A stretch of 44,097 bases of DNA from Mycoplasma sp. CAG:877 (GCA_000433455.1 HF992482.1:1-44097), one strand, 5' to 3'. Positions 16,503 to 24,787 are shown, counted from the stretch's first letter. Notes: generated by a model from the letters alone, not told the origin. Translations and numbers: made by a program.

Positions 16503-17828
16503 ATGAATACAGAAACTAAAGATGAAGTTGTTTACCTATACCTAGATGACATAATTCCAAATCGTTTTCAACCAAGAGAAGTTTTTGATGAAAAAGCACT
16601 TAAAGAACTAGCTATTTCAATAAAAGAACATGGTGTAATTCAACCAATTATTGTACGTAGAGTGAATGGTAAATATGAAATAATTGCTGGAGAAAGAAGA
16701 TATAAAGCCTCTGCCTTAGCTGGAATGACTAAAATTCCTGCCATTATAAGAGATTTAGATGATAAAGAAAGTTCTAAAGTAGCTTTACTAGAAAATTTAC
16801 AAAGAAAGAATTTAAACCCTATCGAAGAAGCAAGAACATATCAAAAAATTCTAGAAATAGATCAAATGACACAAGACGAACTTGCTAAAACAATGGGTAA
16901 AAGTCAATCATCTATTGCTAATAAGATTCGTTTACTAGCCTTACCAGATGAAGTTCAAGATGCATTATTAAAAGAACAAATATCTGAGAGACATGCAAGA
17001 ACACTATTAAATTTACCAGATTCTCAAAAACAAAAAGAAATGTTAAAGAAAGTAATAAGTAATAAAATGTCTGTTAGAACTTTAGAAGAGGAAATAGCAA
17101 AAATGCTTCCTCCAAAAGAACCAGTAGTTCAAGCAAATACTAACATTAATGATATACCATTGAATAGAAATGCTTTTGTAAATGATAATCCTATAGCACC
17201 AACAACAGAAATGCCAGAAGATAATTTACAATATGGACAAGTTAGAATAGTTCCACCTGATGGTGAACCTATGCCAGCACAAAGATTTATAAATTATGGT
17301 GAAATAGATAAAGAAGAAGTAGAAGAGCCAAAAGACTCATACTATAATAAAGTGGAAGTACAACCAGTAGATGTTAGTACAATAAAGGAAAATGCTATGG
17401 ATATAAAACCAAATACAAATGAGCCACAAGCTGACTTAGATAATTTATTAAATATTCAAAGTACACCTGGTAGATACGCATCAACTCCATCTGTTGCAAA
17501 TAAAACTCAAGAACAATATTTAACACCAGCAGAAGCAATAGTAAAAGGAGAACAACCAGAAGATGTACAAAAAGATTACTTTAATTTACCAAATATAAAA
17601 ATACCTGATATGTCACAAAACATGACACAACCTGCAGCTCAAAATCAAGTAAGTATCTTAAATATTCCAGAACCAGTACAACAAACAAATTCTAATTATA
17701 CAGTAGAAGATGCAATCAATAGAATTAGAGAAGCTGTTAAAGATATTGAATCTCATGGAGTAAAAGTAACTTTTGATGAAATGAATTTTGATACAGCATA
17801 TCAAGTAATAATTAAAGTAGATAAATAA
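16503..17828 (+). CDS. noc: Nucleoid occlusion protein Noc with long central linker
   Basis: ParB-family CTPase-like DNA-binding protein that in Bacillus spreads from NBS sites and blocks division over the nucleoid. Residues 1-203 are the conserved core: NRFQPREVFDE, GERR box (63-66), ENLQRKNLNPIEEA, and HTH GKSQSSIANKIR. Residues 399-441 match the Noc C-terminal dimer domain (VEDAINRIREAV... YQVIIKVDK). Between them is a roughly 195-residue Pro/Asn/Gln-rich, probably disordered insert; B. subtilis Noc has 283 residues against 441 here. The N-terminus lacks the FSRFFGLG-type amphipathic helix used for membrane binding. Q135, K141 and R163 are NBS-type specificity residues. A second ParB is the alternative, but the C-terminus, the order rsmG-noc-parA-parB, and the NBS at 7-22 favour Noc. 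Confidence 0.92.
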   Translation: MNTETKDEVVYLYLDDIIPNRFQPREVFDEKALKELAISIKEHGVIQPIIVRRVNGKYEIIAGERRYKASALAGMTKIPAIIRDLDDKESSKVALLENLQRKNLNPIEEARTYQKILEIDQMTQDELAKTMGKSQSSIANKIRLLALPDEVQDALLKEQISERHARTLLNLPDSQKQKEMLKKVISNKMSVRTLEEEIAKMLPPKEPVVQANTNINDIPLNRNAFVNDNPIAPTTEMPEDNLQYGQVRIVPPDGEPMPAQRFINYGEIDKEEVEEPKDSYYNKVEVQPVDVSTIKENAMDIKPNTNEPQADLDNLLNIQSTPGRYASTPSVANKTQEQYLTPAEAIVKGEQPEDVQKDYFNLPNIKIPDMSQNMTQPAAQNQVSILNIPEPVQQTNSNYTVEDAINRIREAVKDIESHGVKVTFDEMNFDTAYQVIIKVDK

Positions 17829-17877
17829 AATAAAAATAGCAATTAGTAAACAGCAACAAAGAATATAAATAAGTAGC

Positions 17878-17923
17878 AAAAAGTAGATAAGACTACATTA
17901 GGTAGAGAAATCTACTTTTTTTT
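17878..17923 (+). terminator. Terminator between noc and parA
   Basis: Arms AAAAAGTAGAT (17878-17888) and ATCTACTTTTT (17910-17920), with inner CTAC/GTAG pairing and a T8 tail. Confidence 0.8.
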
Positions 17924-17954
17924 CATCAAAAACATTTAAAAAGTTAGAAAACTT

Positions 17955-17963
17955 TGATACAAT
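17955..17963 (+). promoter_or_regulatory. Putative extended minus-10 promoter of parA
   Basis: TGA-TACAAT (17955-17963), 30 bp before the parA start. No good minus-35 is visible. Confidence 0.45.
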
Positions 17964-17993
17964 AATTAAGTAAAATGGAAAATGGGTGATTAG

Positions 17994-18779
17994 ATGGGAA
18001 AGGTTATATCATTAGTAAATCAAAAAGGCGGAGTTGGAAAAACAACTACAAGTATTAATCTTTCTGCATCATTAGCAGTATTAGGGAAAAAAGTTCTATT
18101 AATAGATTTAGATCCTCAAGGAAATACAACTACTGGTGTAGGAATCAATAAAGGAGACATAGAAAGAAGTATATATGATGTTTTAATAGACGAATGTACA
18201 ATAACAGAAGCTATGATTAAAACAAAGTATAAAAATCTTTATGTTTTACCAGCAACAATTAATTTAGCAGGGTTAGATATTGAATTAGTAGAAAAAAGTA
18301 AACATGAGTCAGGCTTTCAAAAAGGTGAACAACTAAAAAGACATATATCAGAAATAAAAGATAGTTTCGACTATATAATTATTGATTGTCCACCTTCATT
18401 AGGAGTTATAACAACAAATGCTCTAACAGCTTCAAACTCAGTAATAATTCCAGTACAATGTGAATTCTTTGCACTAGAAGGTATTACCCAACTATTAAAA
18501 ACAATAATGTTAGCCCAAAAAACATTAAATCCAGACTTAGTAATAGAAGGAGTATTATTAACAATGCTTGATTCTAGAACTAATTTAGGATTTGAAGTAG
18601 TAGAAGATATTAGAAAATTCTTTAAAGAAAAAGTATACAATACAATTATTCCTAGATTAGTTAGATTGACAGAGGCTCCATCACACGGAGAACCAATTAT
18701 AGTATATGATCCAAAAAGTAGAGGAGCAGAAGCCTATATAAATTTAGCAAAGGAAGTGATTGCAAGAAATGGAAACTAG
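17994..18779 (+). CDS. parA: Chromosome-partitioning ATPase ParA (Soj)
   Basis: Deviant-Walker ATPase that works with ParB on origin segregation and, in Bacillus, controls DnaA. The 261 residues start with the P-loop KGGVGKTT (11-18), preceded by SLVNQ; switch I shows DLDPQGN and Walker B YIIIDCPPSLG. The length is typical of the chromosomal short form without an N-terminal HTH. The parB ATG lies inside the parA end (11-bp overlap), so they are translationally linked. Confidence 0.96.
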   Translation: MGKVISLVNQKGGVGKTTTSINLSASLAVLGKKVLLIDLDPQGNTTTGVGINKGDIERSIYDVLIDECTITEAMIKTKYKNLYVLPATINLAGLDIELVEKSKHESGFQKGEQLKRHISEIKDSFDYIIIDCPPSLGVITTNALTASNSVIIPVQCEFFALEGITQLLKTIMLAQKTLNPDLVIEGVLLTMLDSRTNLGFEVVEDIRKFFKEKVYNTIIPRLVRLTEAPSHGEPIIVYDPKSRGAEAYINLAKEVIARNGN

Positions 18780-19665
18780 TACAAAAAGAAGAGCCTTAGG
18801 TAGAGGATTAGAAGAATTATTCTATAATGAACCAATCGATTACAATAAAGTAGAAGAAAAAATACTAACAGAAACACCAAGAGAAGAAATTGAAATGGTA
18901 AAAATAGATGAATTAAGAAGTAATCCATACCAACCAAGAAAAGTATTTGATGAAGAAGCACTACAAGAATTAGCCGCTTCAATAAAAGAACATGGTGTAT
19001 TTCAACCAATCATAATTAAAAAGAGTATTAAAGGCTATGAAATAATAGCAGGTGAACGAAGAGTAAAAGCCTCAAAAATGGCTGGACTTGAAGAAATACC
19101 AGCAATAGTACGTGATTTTTCTGATAATGAAATGATGGAAATAGCTCTATTAGAAAACTTGCAAAGAGAAAACTTAAATGCTATCGAAGAGTCAACAGCT
19201 TACAAAAAATTATTAGAGACCTTATCTCTAACACAAGAAGAACTTGCTAAAAGACTAGGAAAAAGTAGAAGTCATATCACAAATATGTTAGGACTTTTAA
19301 CATTACCAGAAGAAGTTCAAACAGCTTTGAGTAACAAAGAATTAACTATGGGACATGCTAGAATAATCAGTAAACTAGAAAATAAAGAGCAGCAAATAGC
19401 TCTAACAAATAGAGTTAAAGACGAAGGACTTAGTGTTAGACAATTAGAAGACATTACTCAATCAAACGAAAAATTTATAAGAGTACATGAAATAAAGAAA
19501 AAACCAAAAGAAGTAAATTCAGAATATCAATACTTACAAGAAGAATTATGCGAAAGATTAGGAACAAAAGTTAGAATAAAGAGTAATAAAATAGAAATAA
19601 GCTTCGTTAATTCTAGTGATTTAAATAGACTACTAGAAATAATGAATCTAGAATCCATGAGGTAA
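18769..19665 (+). CDS. parB: Chromosome-partitioning protein ParB (Spo0J)
   Basis: CTP-dependent clamp that binds parS and loads condensin. With the start at 18769 the protein has 298 residues. N-terminus KRRALGRGLEELF is the ParA-stimulating motif. The CTP-binding GERR box is at 96-99, ENLQRENLNAIEEA follows, and the HTH is GKSRSHITNML. Arg167 and Gly195 are the parS-type specificity residues, which contrasts with Noc in this window. A TTG start 9 bases upstream is too close to AAGGAAG. No parS is obvious by eye in the window. Confidence 0.95.
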   Translation: METSTKRRALGRGLEELFYNEPIDYNKVEEKILTETPREEIEMVKIDELRSNPYQPRKVFDEEALQELAASIKEHGVFQPIIIKKSIKGYEIIAGERRVKASKMAGLEEIPAIVRDFSDNEMMEIALLENLQRENLNAIEESTAYKKLLETLSLTQEELAKRLGKSRSHITNMLGLLTLPEEVQTALSNKELTMGHARIISKLENKEQQIALTNRVKDEGLSVRQLEDITQSNEKFIRVHEIKKKPKEVNSEYQYLQEELCERLGTKVRIKSNKIEISFVNSSDLNRLLEIMNLESMR

Positions 19666-19668
19666 TTT

Positions 19669-20481
19669 ATGTTAAAAATGAAGAGTATTGAATTTGATAT
19701 AATGCAAATAGTTTTACCAATAGTTTATATATTAATAGGAATGATCATATATAAATTATTAAAAAGAATTATTGATAAAAGCATAAATGTAAGTAAGATA
19801 ACTCTAAAATCTCATAAACAAAGAGCAGAGACAATAAAAATGCTAATTCTAAATATAATTAAATATATAACAGTTATTTTAGTAACATTAGCAATCCTAT
19901 CAAATTATGGCATAAATGTTAAATCAATCTTAGCTGGACTTGGAATAACAACAGCTATTATTGGTCTAGCTTTCCAAGATCTAGCAAAAGATTTAATAGC
20001 AGGAATAGCCATCATAACCGAAAATCAATACGAAGTAGGGGATACTATTGAAGTTGATGGATTTATGGGAGAAGTTGTTTTCTTAGGTTTAAAAACAACA
20101 AAAATAAGAGATTTTAAAGGAGCAACTAAAATTGTTTCAAATCATAACATGGATAAAATAATAAATTATAGTCTTCATGATAGTCTAGCCTTAATAGATA
20201 TTGGTGCAAGTTACGATAATACTCCAGAAGAAGTAGAAAAAGTTTTACAAGAGCTAATAACTTCTCTAAATGGAAAAATTCCAAATGTAACAGGAGATAT
20301 TCAGTTACTAGGAATAAATAAATTAGGAAATTCATCAGTTGAATATCGTATAACAGCACCAACTAAACCAATGCAACACTATGCTGTAGAAAGAATATTA
20401 AGAAAAGAAATAAAAAATGCCTTCGATAAAGCAAAAATAAATATACCATATCCACAAGTAGAGGTGCATAATGGAAAATAA
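19669..20481 (+). CDS. mscS: MscS-family small-conductance mechanosensitive channel
   Basis: Osmotic safety valve. The 270 residues have an N-terminal membrane helix, then helices at about 55-80 and the pore-lining segment AGLGITTAIIGLAFQDLAKD, ending in the beta-domain motif VGDTIEVDGFMGEVVFLGLKTTKI. The cytoplasmic alpha/beta domain completes the minimal MscS fold (YkuT/MscS size). The ATG at 19669 follows GAGGTAA. It starts 3 bp after parB and overlaps DUF951, so it belongs to the parAB transcription unit. Confidence 0.9.
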   Translation: MLKMKSIEFDIMQIVLPIVYILIGMIIYKLLKRIIDKSINVSKITLKSHKQRAETIKMLILNIIKYITVILVTLAILSNYGINVKSILAGLGITTAIIGLAFQDLAKDLIAGIAIITENQYEVGDTIEVDGFMGEVVFLGLKTTKIRDFKGATKIVSNHNMDKIINYSLHDSLALIDIGASYDNTPEEVEKVLQELITSLNGKIPNVTGDIQLLGINKLGNSSVEYRITAPTKPMQHYAVERILRKEIKNAFDKAKINIPYPQVEVHNGK

Positions 20482-20665
20482 AGAATATACAATAGGTACC
20501 AAAGTAATTATGAAAAAACCACATCCCTGTGGTACAAATAAATGGGAAATTACTCGTTTAGGTGCCGATATAAAGATAAAGTGTATTAACTGTGGTAGAA
20601 CAGTTTTAATACCTAGAATAGAATTCAATAAAAAACTAAAAAAGATAGTTGAAGAGGAGGAATAG
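20471..20665 (+). CDS. DUF951 family small zinc-ribbon-like protein
   Basis: A 64-residue protein with the family pattern KPHPCGTNKWEITRLGADIKIKCINCGRTVLIPR, quoted here only as CG.N.WEI.R.GADIKIKC..C. Three cysteines, one in CG near residue 21 and a pair C-x-x-C near 39-42, suggest a metal site with one ligand elsewhere. Members of this family (B. subtilis YyzM) sit near parB and ychF at the origin, as here. Function unknown; it overlaps mscS by 11 bp and is followed by abgT after one base. Confidence 0.88.
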   Translation: MENKEYTIGTKVIMKKPHPCGTNKWEITRLGADIKIKCINCGRTVLIPRIEFNKKLKKIVEEEE

Positions 20666-20666
20666 A

Positions 20667-22262
20667 ATGTTTCAAAAGAAAAAACTTCGCTTAAAAAAAA
20701 TTTATCTCCATCCAACAACAACATATTTACTATTAACAATAGGTATTGTAATACTTAGTGCCATATTTTCAGGACTAGAGATGCAAGCAACCTATAATAC
20801 TATTAATGTAAATACAAATGAACTAGAGCCAACACTAATAGCAGTAGAAAACTTACTTAGTTTTGATGGCATGAAATTTATTATAAGTAATGCTACTAAA
20901 AACTTTATTAGTTTTGCTCCTCTAGGAACATTACTAGTATCACTATTAGGACTAACAATAGCTGAATCAACTGGTATGTTAGAAACAATAACTAGAAGAA
21001 AATTAAAAAAGATACCTAAAAATATTTTTACATTTATAATTCTTTTTGTAGCAACCATTTCATCATTAATAAATGAAGTTGGTTACGCTATACTAATTCC
21101 TCTAGTTGCTCTAATTTACTTCATGAATGATAGAAACCCAATTTTAGGTATAATAACAGCCTTTACTGGAGTTGCCTTTGGTTATGGAGTTTCAATATTT
21201 GTAGGTAGTATGGAAGACTCCTTAATAGAATATACAAAGAGTGCAGCAGCTTTAATAGATGATACAACACATATAGCTCTAACCTCAAACTTATTCTTTA
21301 TAATAGCAGCTTCAATTATAATTTCTGTAGTAGGAACAATTATAATAGAGAAAATAATAGCTCCAAAAATAGGAAAGTATAAAAAAGAAGAAGAATTAGC
21401 TCAAACAGAAAAATATAGTATAGTTTTAGATGAAGATAAAGAACAAGTTGAAATAGAAAAAGATCGTCGTGAAAAAGCCGGTATGAAATCAGCTTTGATT
21501 ACAGGAATAGTTTTCTTAGTACTATTTATTTGGTCAATGATACCAAATTTACCATATTCAGGAATGTTACTAGACATGAATGAAAATACATATCTAAATC
21601 AAGTGTTTGGAGATAATTCATATTTTAAAAACTCCTTCACATATTTAGTATCATTATTCTTTTGTATAACAGGACTTGCTTATGGAGTAGCAGCTCATAC
21701 AATAAAAAGTGATCATAACTTAATAGAAAAAGTAAGTGAAAAATTTTCTAAATTAGGTAGTGTATTTTTACTTATGTTTGTAGCAGCACAATTCATTGCT
21801 ATATTTAAAAAGACAAATATTGGACTAGTTATTACAGCTTGGTTGGCAAACTTAATTAGAATATTAGATTTTTCTGGTATACCATTAATAGTAATAACAA
21901 TAGTTTTTATAGCTTTAGCCAACATTTTCTTAACAGGAACAGCAACAAAATGGATGATATTTGCTCCGGTAGTAGTTCCGCTATTTATGCAGTCAAACAT
22001 CTCTCCTCAATTTGCTCAAATAGTTATGAGAGCCGGAGATTCAATGACAAAAGGATTTACTCCTTTACTAGCAGCTTTTACTATCTATATTGGTTATTTA
22101 AATATATATAATTTAAATTTAAAGAAACCATATACAATAAGTAAATCTTTAAAATTAATAACGCCATACTTCTTGTTAATATCTGCAACTTGGATTTTAT
22201 TAATAATTGGTTGGTATATTTTAAGACTACCTATTGGACCAAATGTATTTCCAACGATTTAA
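20667..22262 (+). CDS. AbgT/MtrF-family transporter
   Basis: AbgT-family proteins export or import p-aminobenzoyl-glutamate or antimetabolites such as sulfonamides. The 531 residues contain about 11-13 hydrophobic helices. Family features visible by eye are the long second segment with AFSG-like SAIFSG near the first helix, the ESTGMLE motif region, EVGYAILIPL, and GSATKW-like TGTATKWMIFAPVVVPLFM near the C-terminus with AGDSMTKGFTPL. The start at 20667 has a strong AGAGGAGG ribosome binding site. It is last in the parA-parB-mscS-DUF951 run. Substrate cannot be read from sequence. Confidence 0.85.
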   Translation: MFQKKKLRLKKIYLHPTTTYLLLTIGIVILSAIFSGLEMQATYNTINVNTNELEPTLIAVENLLSFDGMKFIISNATKNFISFAPLGTLLVSLLGLTIAESTGMLETITRRKLKKIPKNIFTFIILFVATISSLINEVGYAILIPLVALIYFMNDRNPILGIITAFTGVAFGYGVSIFVGSMEDSLIEYTKSAAALIDDTTHIALTSNLFFIIAASIIISVVGTIIIEKIIAPKIGKYKKEEELAQTEKYSIVLDEDKEQVEIEKDRREKAGMKSALITGIVFLVLFIWSMIPNLPYSGMLLDMNENTYLNQVFGDNSYFKNSFTYLVSLFFCITGLAYGVAAHTIKSDHNLIEKVSEKFSKLGSVFLLMFVAAQFIAIFKKTNIGLVITAWLANLIRILDFSGIPLIVITIVFIALANIFLTGTATKWMIFAPVVVPLFMQSNISPQFAQIVMRAGDSMTKGFTPLLAAFTIYIGYLNIYNLNLKKPYTISKSLKLITPYFLLISATWILLIIGWYILRLPIGPNVFPTI

Positions 22263-22280
22263 CACCGTAAGGTGTTTTTT
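22261..22280 (+). terminator. Terminator after the AbgT-family gene
   Basis: Compact stem AACACC-GTAA-GGTGTT with a GNRA-type tetraloop, followed by T6. It overlaps the last base of the stop codon. Confidence 0.85.
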
Positions 22281-22319
22281 CTTTATATAATCGAAAACTC
22301 TACCAAAAAATAAAAACTA

Positions 22320-22328
22320 TGCTATAAT
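22320..22328 (+). promoter_or_regulatory. Extended minus-10 promoter of ychF
   Basis: TGC-TATAAT (22320-22328), 27 bp before the ychF start; identical 9-mer to the mnmE and prfA promoters. Confidence 0.65.
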
Positions 22329-22355
22329 AACTAAAGAAAGAAAAGAGGTACATAT

Positions 22356-23456
22356 ATGAGTTTAACAGCAGGTATCGTAGGATTGCCAAATGTAGGTAAA
22401 TCTACACTATTTAATGCCATAACAAATCAAAAAATATTAGCGGAAAATTACCCTTTCGCAACAATTGAACCAAACGTAGGTGTCGTAACAGTTCCAGATG
22501 AAAGAATGGACAAATTAAAAGAAATGTACGAGCCCAATCGTTTTATACCAACAGCTTATGAATTTACTGATATAGCAGGATTAGTAAAAGGTGCATCTCA
22601 AGGAGAAGGACTTGGTAACAAATTCTTATCCCACATACGTGAAGTGGATGCCATAGTAGAAGTAGTAAGATGTTTTGATGATGGAAAAATCATTCACGTC
22701 GAAGGCAATATCGATCCAATTCGTGATATTGAAACAATAAACCTAGAATTAGCTATTGCTGATCTAGATGTTATCAATAATAGATTAGAAAGAGTTGCTA
22801 AAAAAGCAAGAACTACAAAAGATAAGGATGATTTATTAGAAGCTGAAGTACTAGAAAAGTGTAAAAAAGCCTTAGAAGAAAACAAAGCGTTAAGACAAAT
22901 TGGTCTAACAGACGAAGAAAAGAAAATAATAAAATCTTATAGTTTTCTAACTCTAAAACCAATAATTTATCTTGCTAACATCAAAGAAAGTGAACTAGGA
23001 AATCCAGATAATGAATACGTAAAATTAGTAAAAGACTATGCTTCAAAAGAAAATGCCAGAGTAGTAAGTCTTTGTGCTAAAGTAGAAGAAGAATTAAGTG
23101 AAATGTCTAAAGAAGATAAACAAGAAATGTTAGAAGGACTAGGTTTAGATGGTTCAGGTCTAGATAAACTAATAACTGCAACTTATGACATTCTAGGTCT
23201 AGCAACTTATTTTACAGTAGGTAAAGATGAAGTAAGAGCATGGACATTTAAAAAAGGTATGAACGCAAAACAATGTGCTGGAATAATTCATACAGACTTT
23301 GAAAAAGGATTCATCCGTGCCGAAGTAATTTCATATACTGATTTAATAGAATGTGGAAGTGAACTAAAAGTAAAAGAAGCTGGAAAAGCTCGTTTAGAAG
23401 GAAAAGACTATTTAATGCAAGATGGAGATATTTGTCACTTCAGATTTAACGTATAA
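22356..23456 (+). CDS. ychF: Redox-regulated ATPase YchF/OLA1
   Basis: Obg-related P-loop NTPase that prefers ATP and binds ribosomes. The 366 residues are the family length. Start MSLTAGIVGLPNVGKSTLFN holds G1 GLPNVGKST; G3 DIAGLVKGASQGEGLGNKFL is a family signature. A coiled-coil insertion lies at about 140-200, and the C-terminal TGS-like domain contains ARAWT-type DEVRAWTFKKG and ends DICHFRFNV. It occupies the same place as B. subtilis yyaF/engD before rpsF. Confidence 0.97.
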   Translation: MSLTAGIVGLPNVGKSTLFNAITNQKILAENYPFATIEPNVGVVTVPDERMDKLKEMYEPNRFIPTAYEFTDIAGLVKGASQGEGLGNKFLSHIREVDAIVEVVRCFDDGKIIHVEGNIDPIRDIETINLELAIADLDVINNRLERVAKKARTTKDKDDLLEAEVLEKCKKALEENKALRQIGLTDEEKKIIKSYSFLTLKPIIYLANIKESELGNPDNEYVKLVKDYASKENARVVSLCAKVEEELSEMSKEDKQEMLEGLGLDGSGLDKLITATYDILGLATYFTVGKDEVRAWTFKKGMNAKQCAGIIHTDFEKGFIRAEVISYTDLIECGSELKVKEAGKARLEGKDYLMQDGDICHFRFNV

Positions 23457-23467
23457 AGGGGAAAATA

Positions 23468-24244
23468 ATGGATTCTAAAATCAAAATATTTGAAACAGGA
23501 ATAAAAGATGGAATAATGAGTAGAAATAAAAAGTTCTACAATAAAAATCTAACTCAACCAGAAATAAACAAAATATTTTTAAAGACAAGACAAAAAATAG
23601 GAAGAAAATATGGTATCAATGGTCTTCATATGTTTCAAGCTTTACAAAAAACTCCTAGTAATAAATTAAATTATGAGGATGGAAAGTACATAGTTATATC
23701 AGAAAAAAACATGCAACAAGAGGACTATTGGTTTGAAGAATTACCAGCAGATATCTTAATTCTTTCAAATCAATATAAAAATGTAATTGTAGGAAATCAA
23801 ATGTCTGATTGTCCAGTAATAATAGCAGAAGATAGGAAAAATGGAGTTACTGCTTTATCTCATTGTGGAGCAAGTCATATAAATAGAAAGTTACCAATTC
23901 AAACAATTGAAGCTTTAATAAAAGAATACGACAGTGATGTATCTAATATATATGTATACATAGGAAGTTGTATAAAAAAAGAAAGTTATACATATGATTG
24001 TTATCCAAAATGGGCAACCACTACAGAGGTTTGGCAAGACTGTATTTCAGAAGAAAATGGATTATATAAAATAGATTTAGTAAAGGCAATTATTAAACAA
24101 TTAGAAAGTATTAATATAAAGCATATAGACATTAGCAAAATAGATACATACACAAATGAAAATTATTATTCACATTTAGCAGAACATCAAGGAAATGAAA
24201 AAAAGACCGGTCAAAATTTTGTGGGCTTCTTCTACAAAAAATAA
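23468..24244 (+). CDS. Divergent DUF152/laccase-domain protein (YfiH/PgeF family)
   Basis: Family members (YfiH, LACC1) are copper/zinc enzymes linked to purine nucleoside phosphorolysis or peptidoglycan editing. Recognisable blocks are SDCPVIIAED (113-122, the ADC block with C115), ALSHCGASHINRKLPIQTIEAL (129-150, replacing HAGWRG, with H132), and YIGSCIKKESY (165 onward). The usual first metal histidine in QVHG is not seen; at its place the sequence reads QKTP. Loss of a metal ligand suggests altered or lost enzyme activity. 258 residues is near normal. It starts 11 bp after ychF with an AAAGGGGAAA ribosome binding site. Confidence 0.72.
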   Translation: MDSKIKIFETGIKDGIMSRNKKFYNKNLTQPEINKIFLKTRQKIGRKYGINGLHMFQALQKTPSNKLNYEDGKYIVISEKNMQQEDYWFEELPADILILSNQYKNVIVGNQMSDCPVIIAEDRKNGVTALSHCGASHINRKLPIQTIEALIKEYDSDVSNIYVYIGSCIKKESYTYDCYPKWATTTEVWQDCISEENGLYKIDLVKAIIKQLESINIKHIDISKIDTYTNENYYSHLAEHQGNEKKTGQNFVGFFYKK

Positions 24245-24267
24245 AAGTCTAAAACAAAAGTTGTAAG

Positions 24268-24309
24268 ATAAAAGTAAACACAACAAAGGTGAACACTTTT
24301 ATTATTTTT
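24268..24309 (+). terminator. Terminator after the DUF152 gene
   Basis: Arms ATAAAAGT (24268-24275) and ACTTTTAT (24295-24302) with an inner CAC/GTG stem, followed by a T-rich tail. Confidence 0.65.
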
Positions 24310-24384
24310 GATTGTAAAAAATCTCACAAACCATGAAAAGTACTTTAATATAAATAAATTTCATAAGATATTAAGGCAAAATTA

Positions 24385-24413
24385 TAGACAAAAAAAAATA
24401 ACTTTGTTATAAT
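24385..24413 (+). promoter_or_regulatory. Promoter of rpsF-ssb-rpsR
   Basis: TAGACA (24385-24390), a 17-base spacer and TATAAT (24408-24413), with the extended TG at 24405-24406. Transcription should start around 24420, just at the leader hairpins. Confidence 0.75.
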
Positions 24414-24419
24414 ACATCC

Positions 24420-24472
24420 GAGTATTTAAAATACTCCTTGCTGTAATTACAGCCGAATAGTCCAAAAGGAGG
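24420..24472 (+). ncRNA. Putative S6:S18 autoregulatory leader of rpsF
   Basis: Two small hairpins lie in the 5' UTR: GAGTAT/ATACTC (24420-24436) and CTGT-AATT-ACAG (24441-24452), followed directly by CCGAATAGTCC. The CCG next to a stem is the hallmark of the S6:S18 binding motif described for rpsF leaders. CTCCTT (24434-24439) is exactly complementary to AAGGAG (24466-24471) in the rpsF ribosome binding site, so hairpin 1 and ribosome-site occlusion are mutually exclusive. Not compared with a covariance model. Confidence 0.5.
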
Positions 24473-24480
24473 TGCAAACA

Positions 24481-24768
24481 ATGAATAAATATGAAGTTAT
24501 GTTTATCGTAAGACCTGACATGGAGGAAGCAGAAATTAAAAAGACTGCTGATGATATGAAAAAGGTTTTAGCTGATAATGGTGCTAAGTTTTTAGAAGAA
24601 AAATCATTAGGACAAAAAGAATTAGCTTATGAAATCAACAAGTTTAAGACTGGATACTATTATCTATTTGTAGTTGAAGCTGAAAGCAAAGCTACAAAAG
24701 AATTTGATCGTGTAGCTAGAATCAATGAAAGCCTACTTCGTCATTTAGTTGTAAAAGTAGAAGACTAA
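24481..24768 (+). CDS. rpsF: 30S ribosomal protein S6
   Basis: Ribosomal protein that binds 16S rRNA as a dimer with S18. The 95 residues begin MNKYEVMFIVRPDMEE and end RINESLLRHLVVKVED, the family pattern. A GTG nine bases upstream lies inside the ribosome binding site AAAAGGAGG and is rejected. It heads the conserved rpsF-ssb-rpsR operon and is probably controlled by S6:S18 feedback on the leader. Confidence 0.97.
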   Translation: MNKYEVMFIVRPDMEEAEIKKTADDMKKVLADNGAKFLEEKSLGQKELAYEINKFKTGYYYLFVVEAESKATKEFDRVARINESLLRHLVVKVED

Positions 24769-24787
24769 GAGAAAGAGGTAAAAAAAT

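Noticed and set aside
20668..20683. parS-like TGTTTCAAAAGAAAAA at the start of the AbgT-family gene
   Set aside because: 12 of 16 positions match but the central CGTG is lost, and the bases are the coding start Met-Phe-Gln-Lys.
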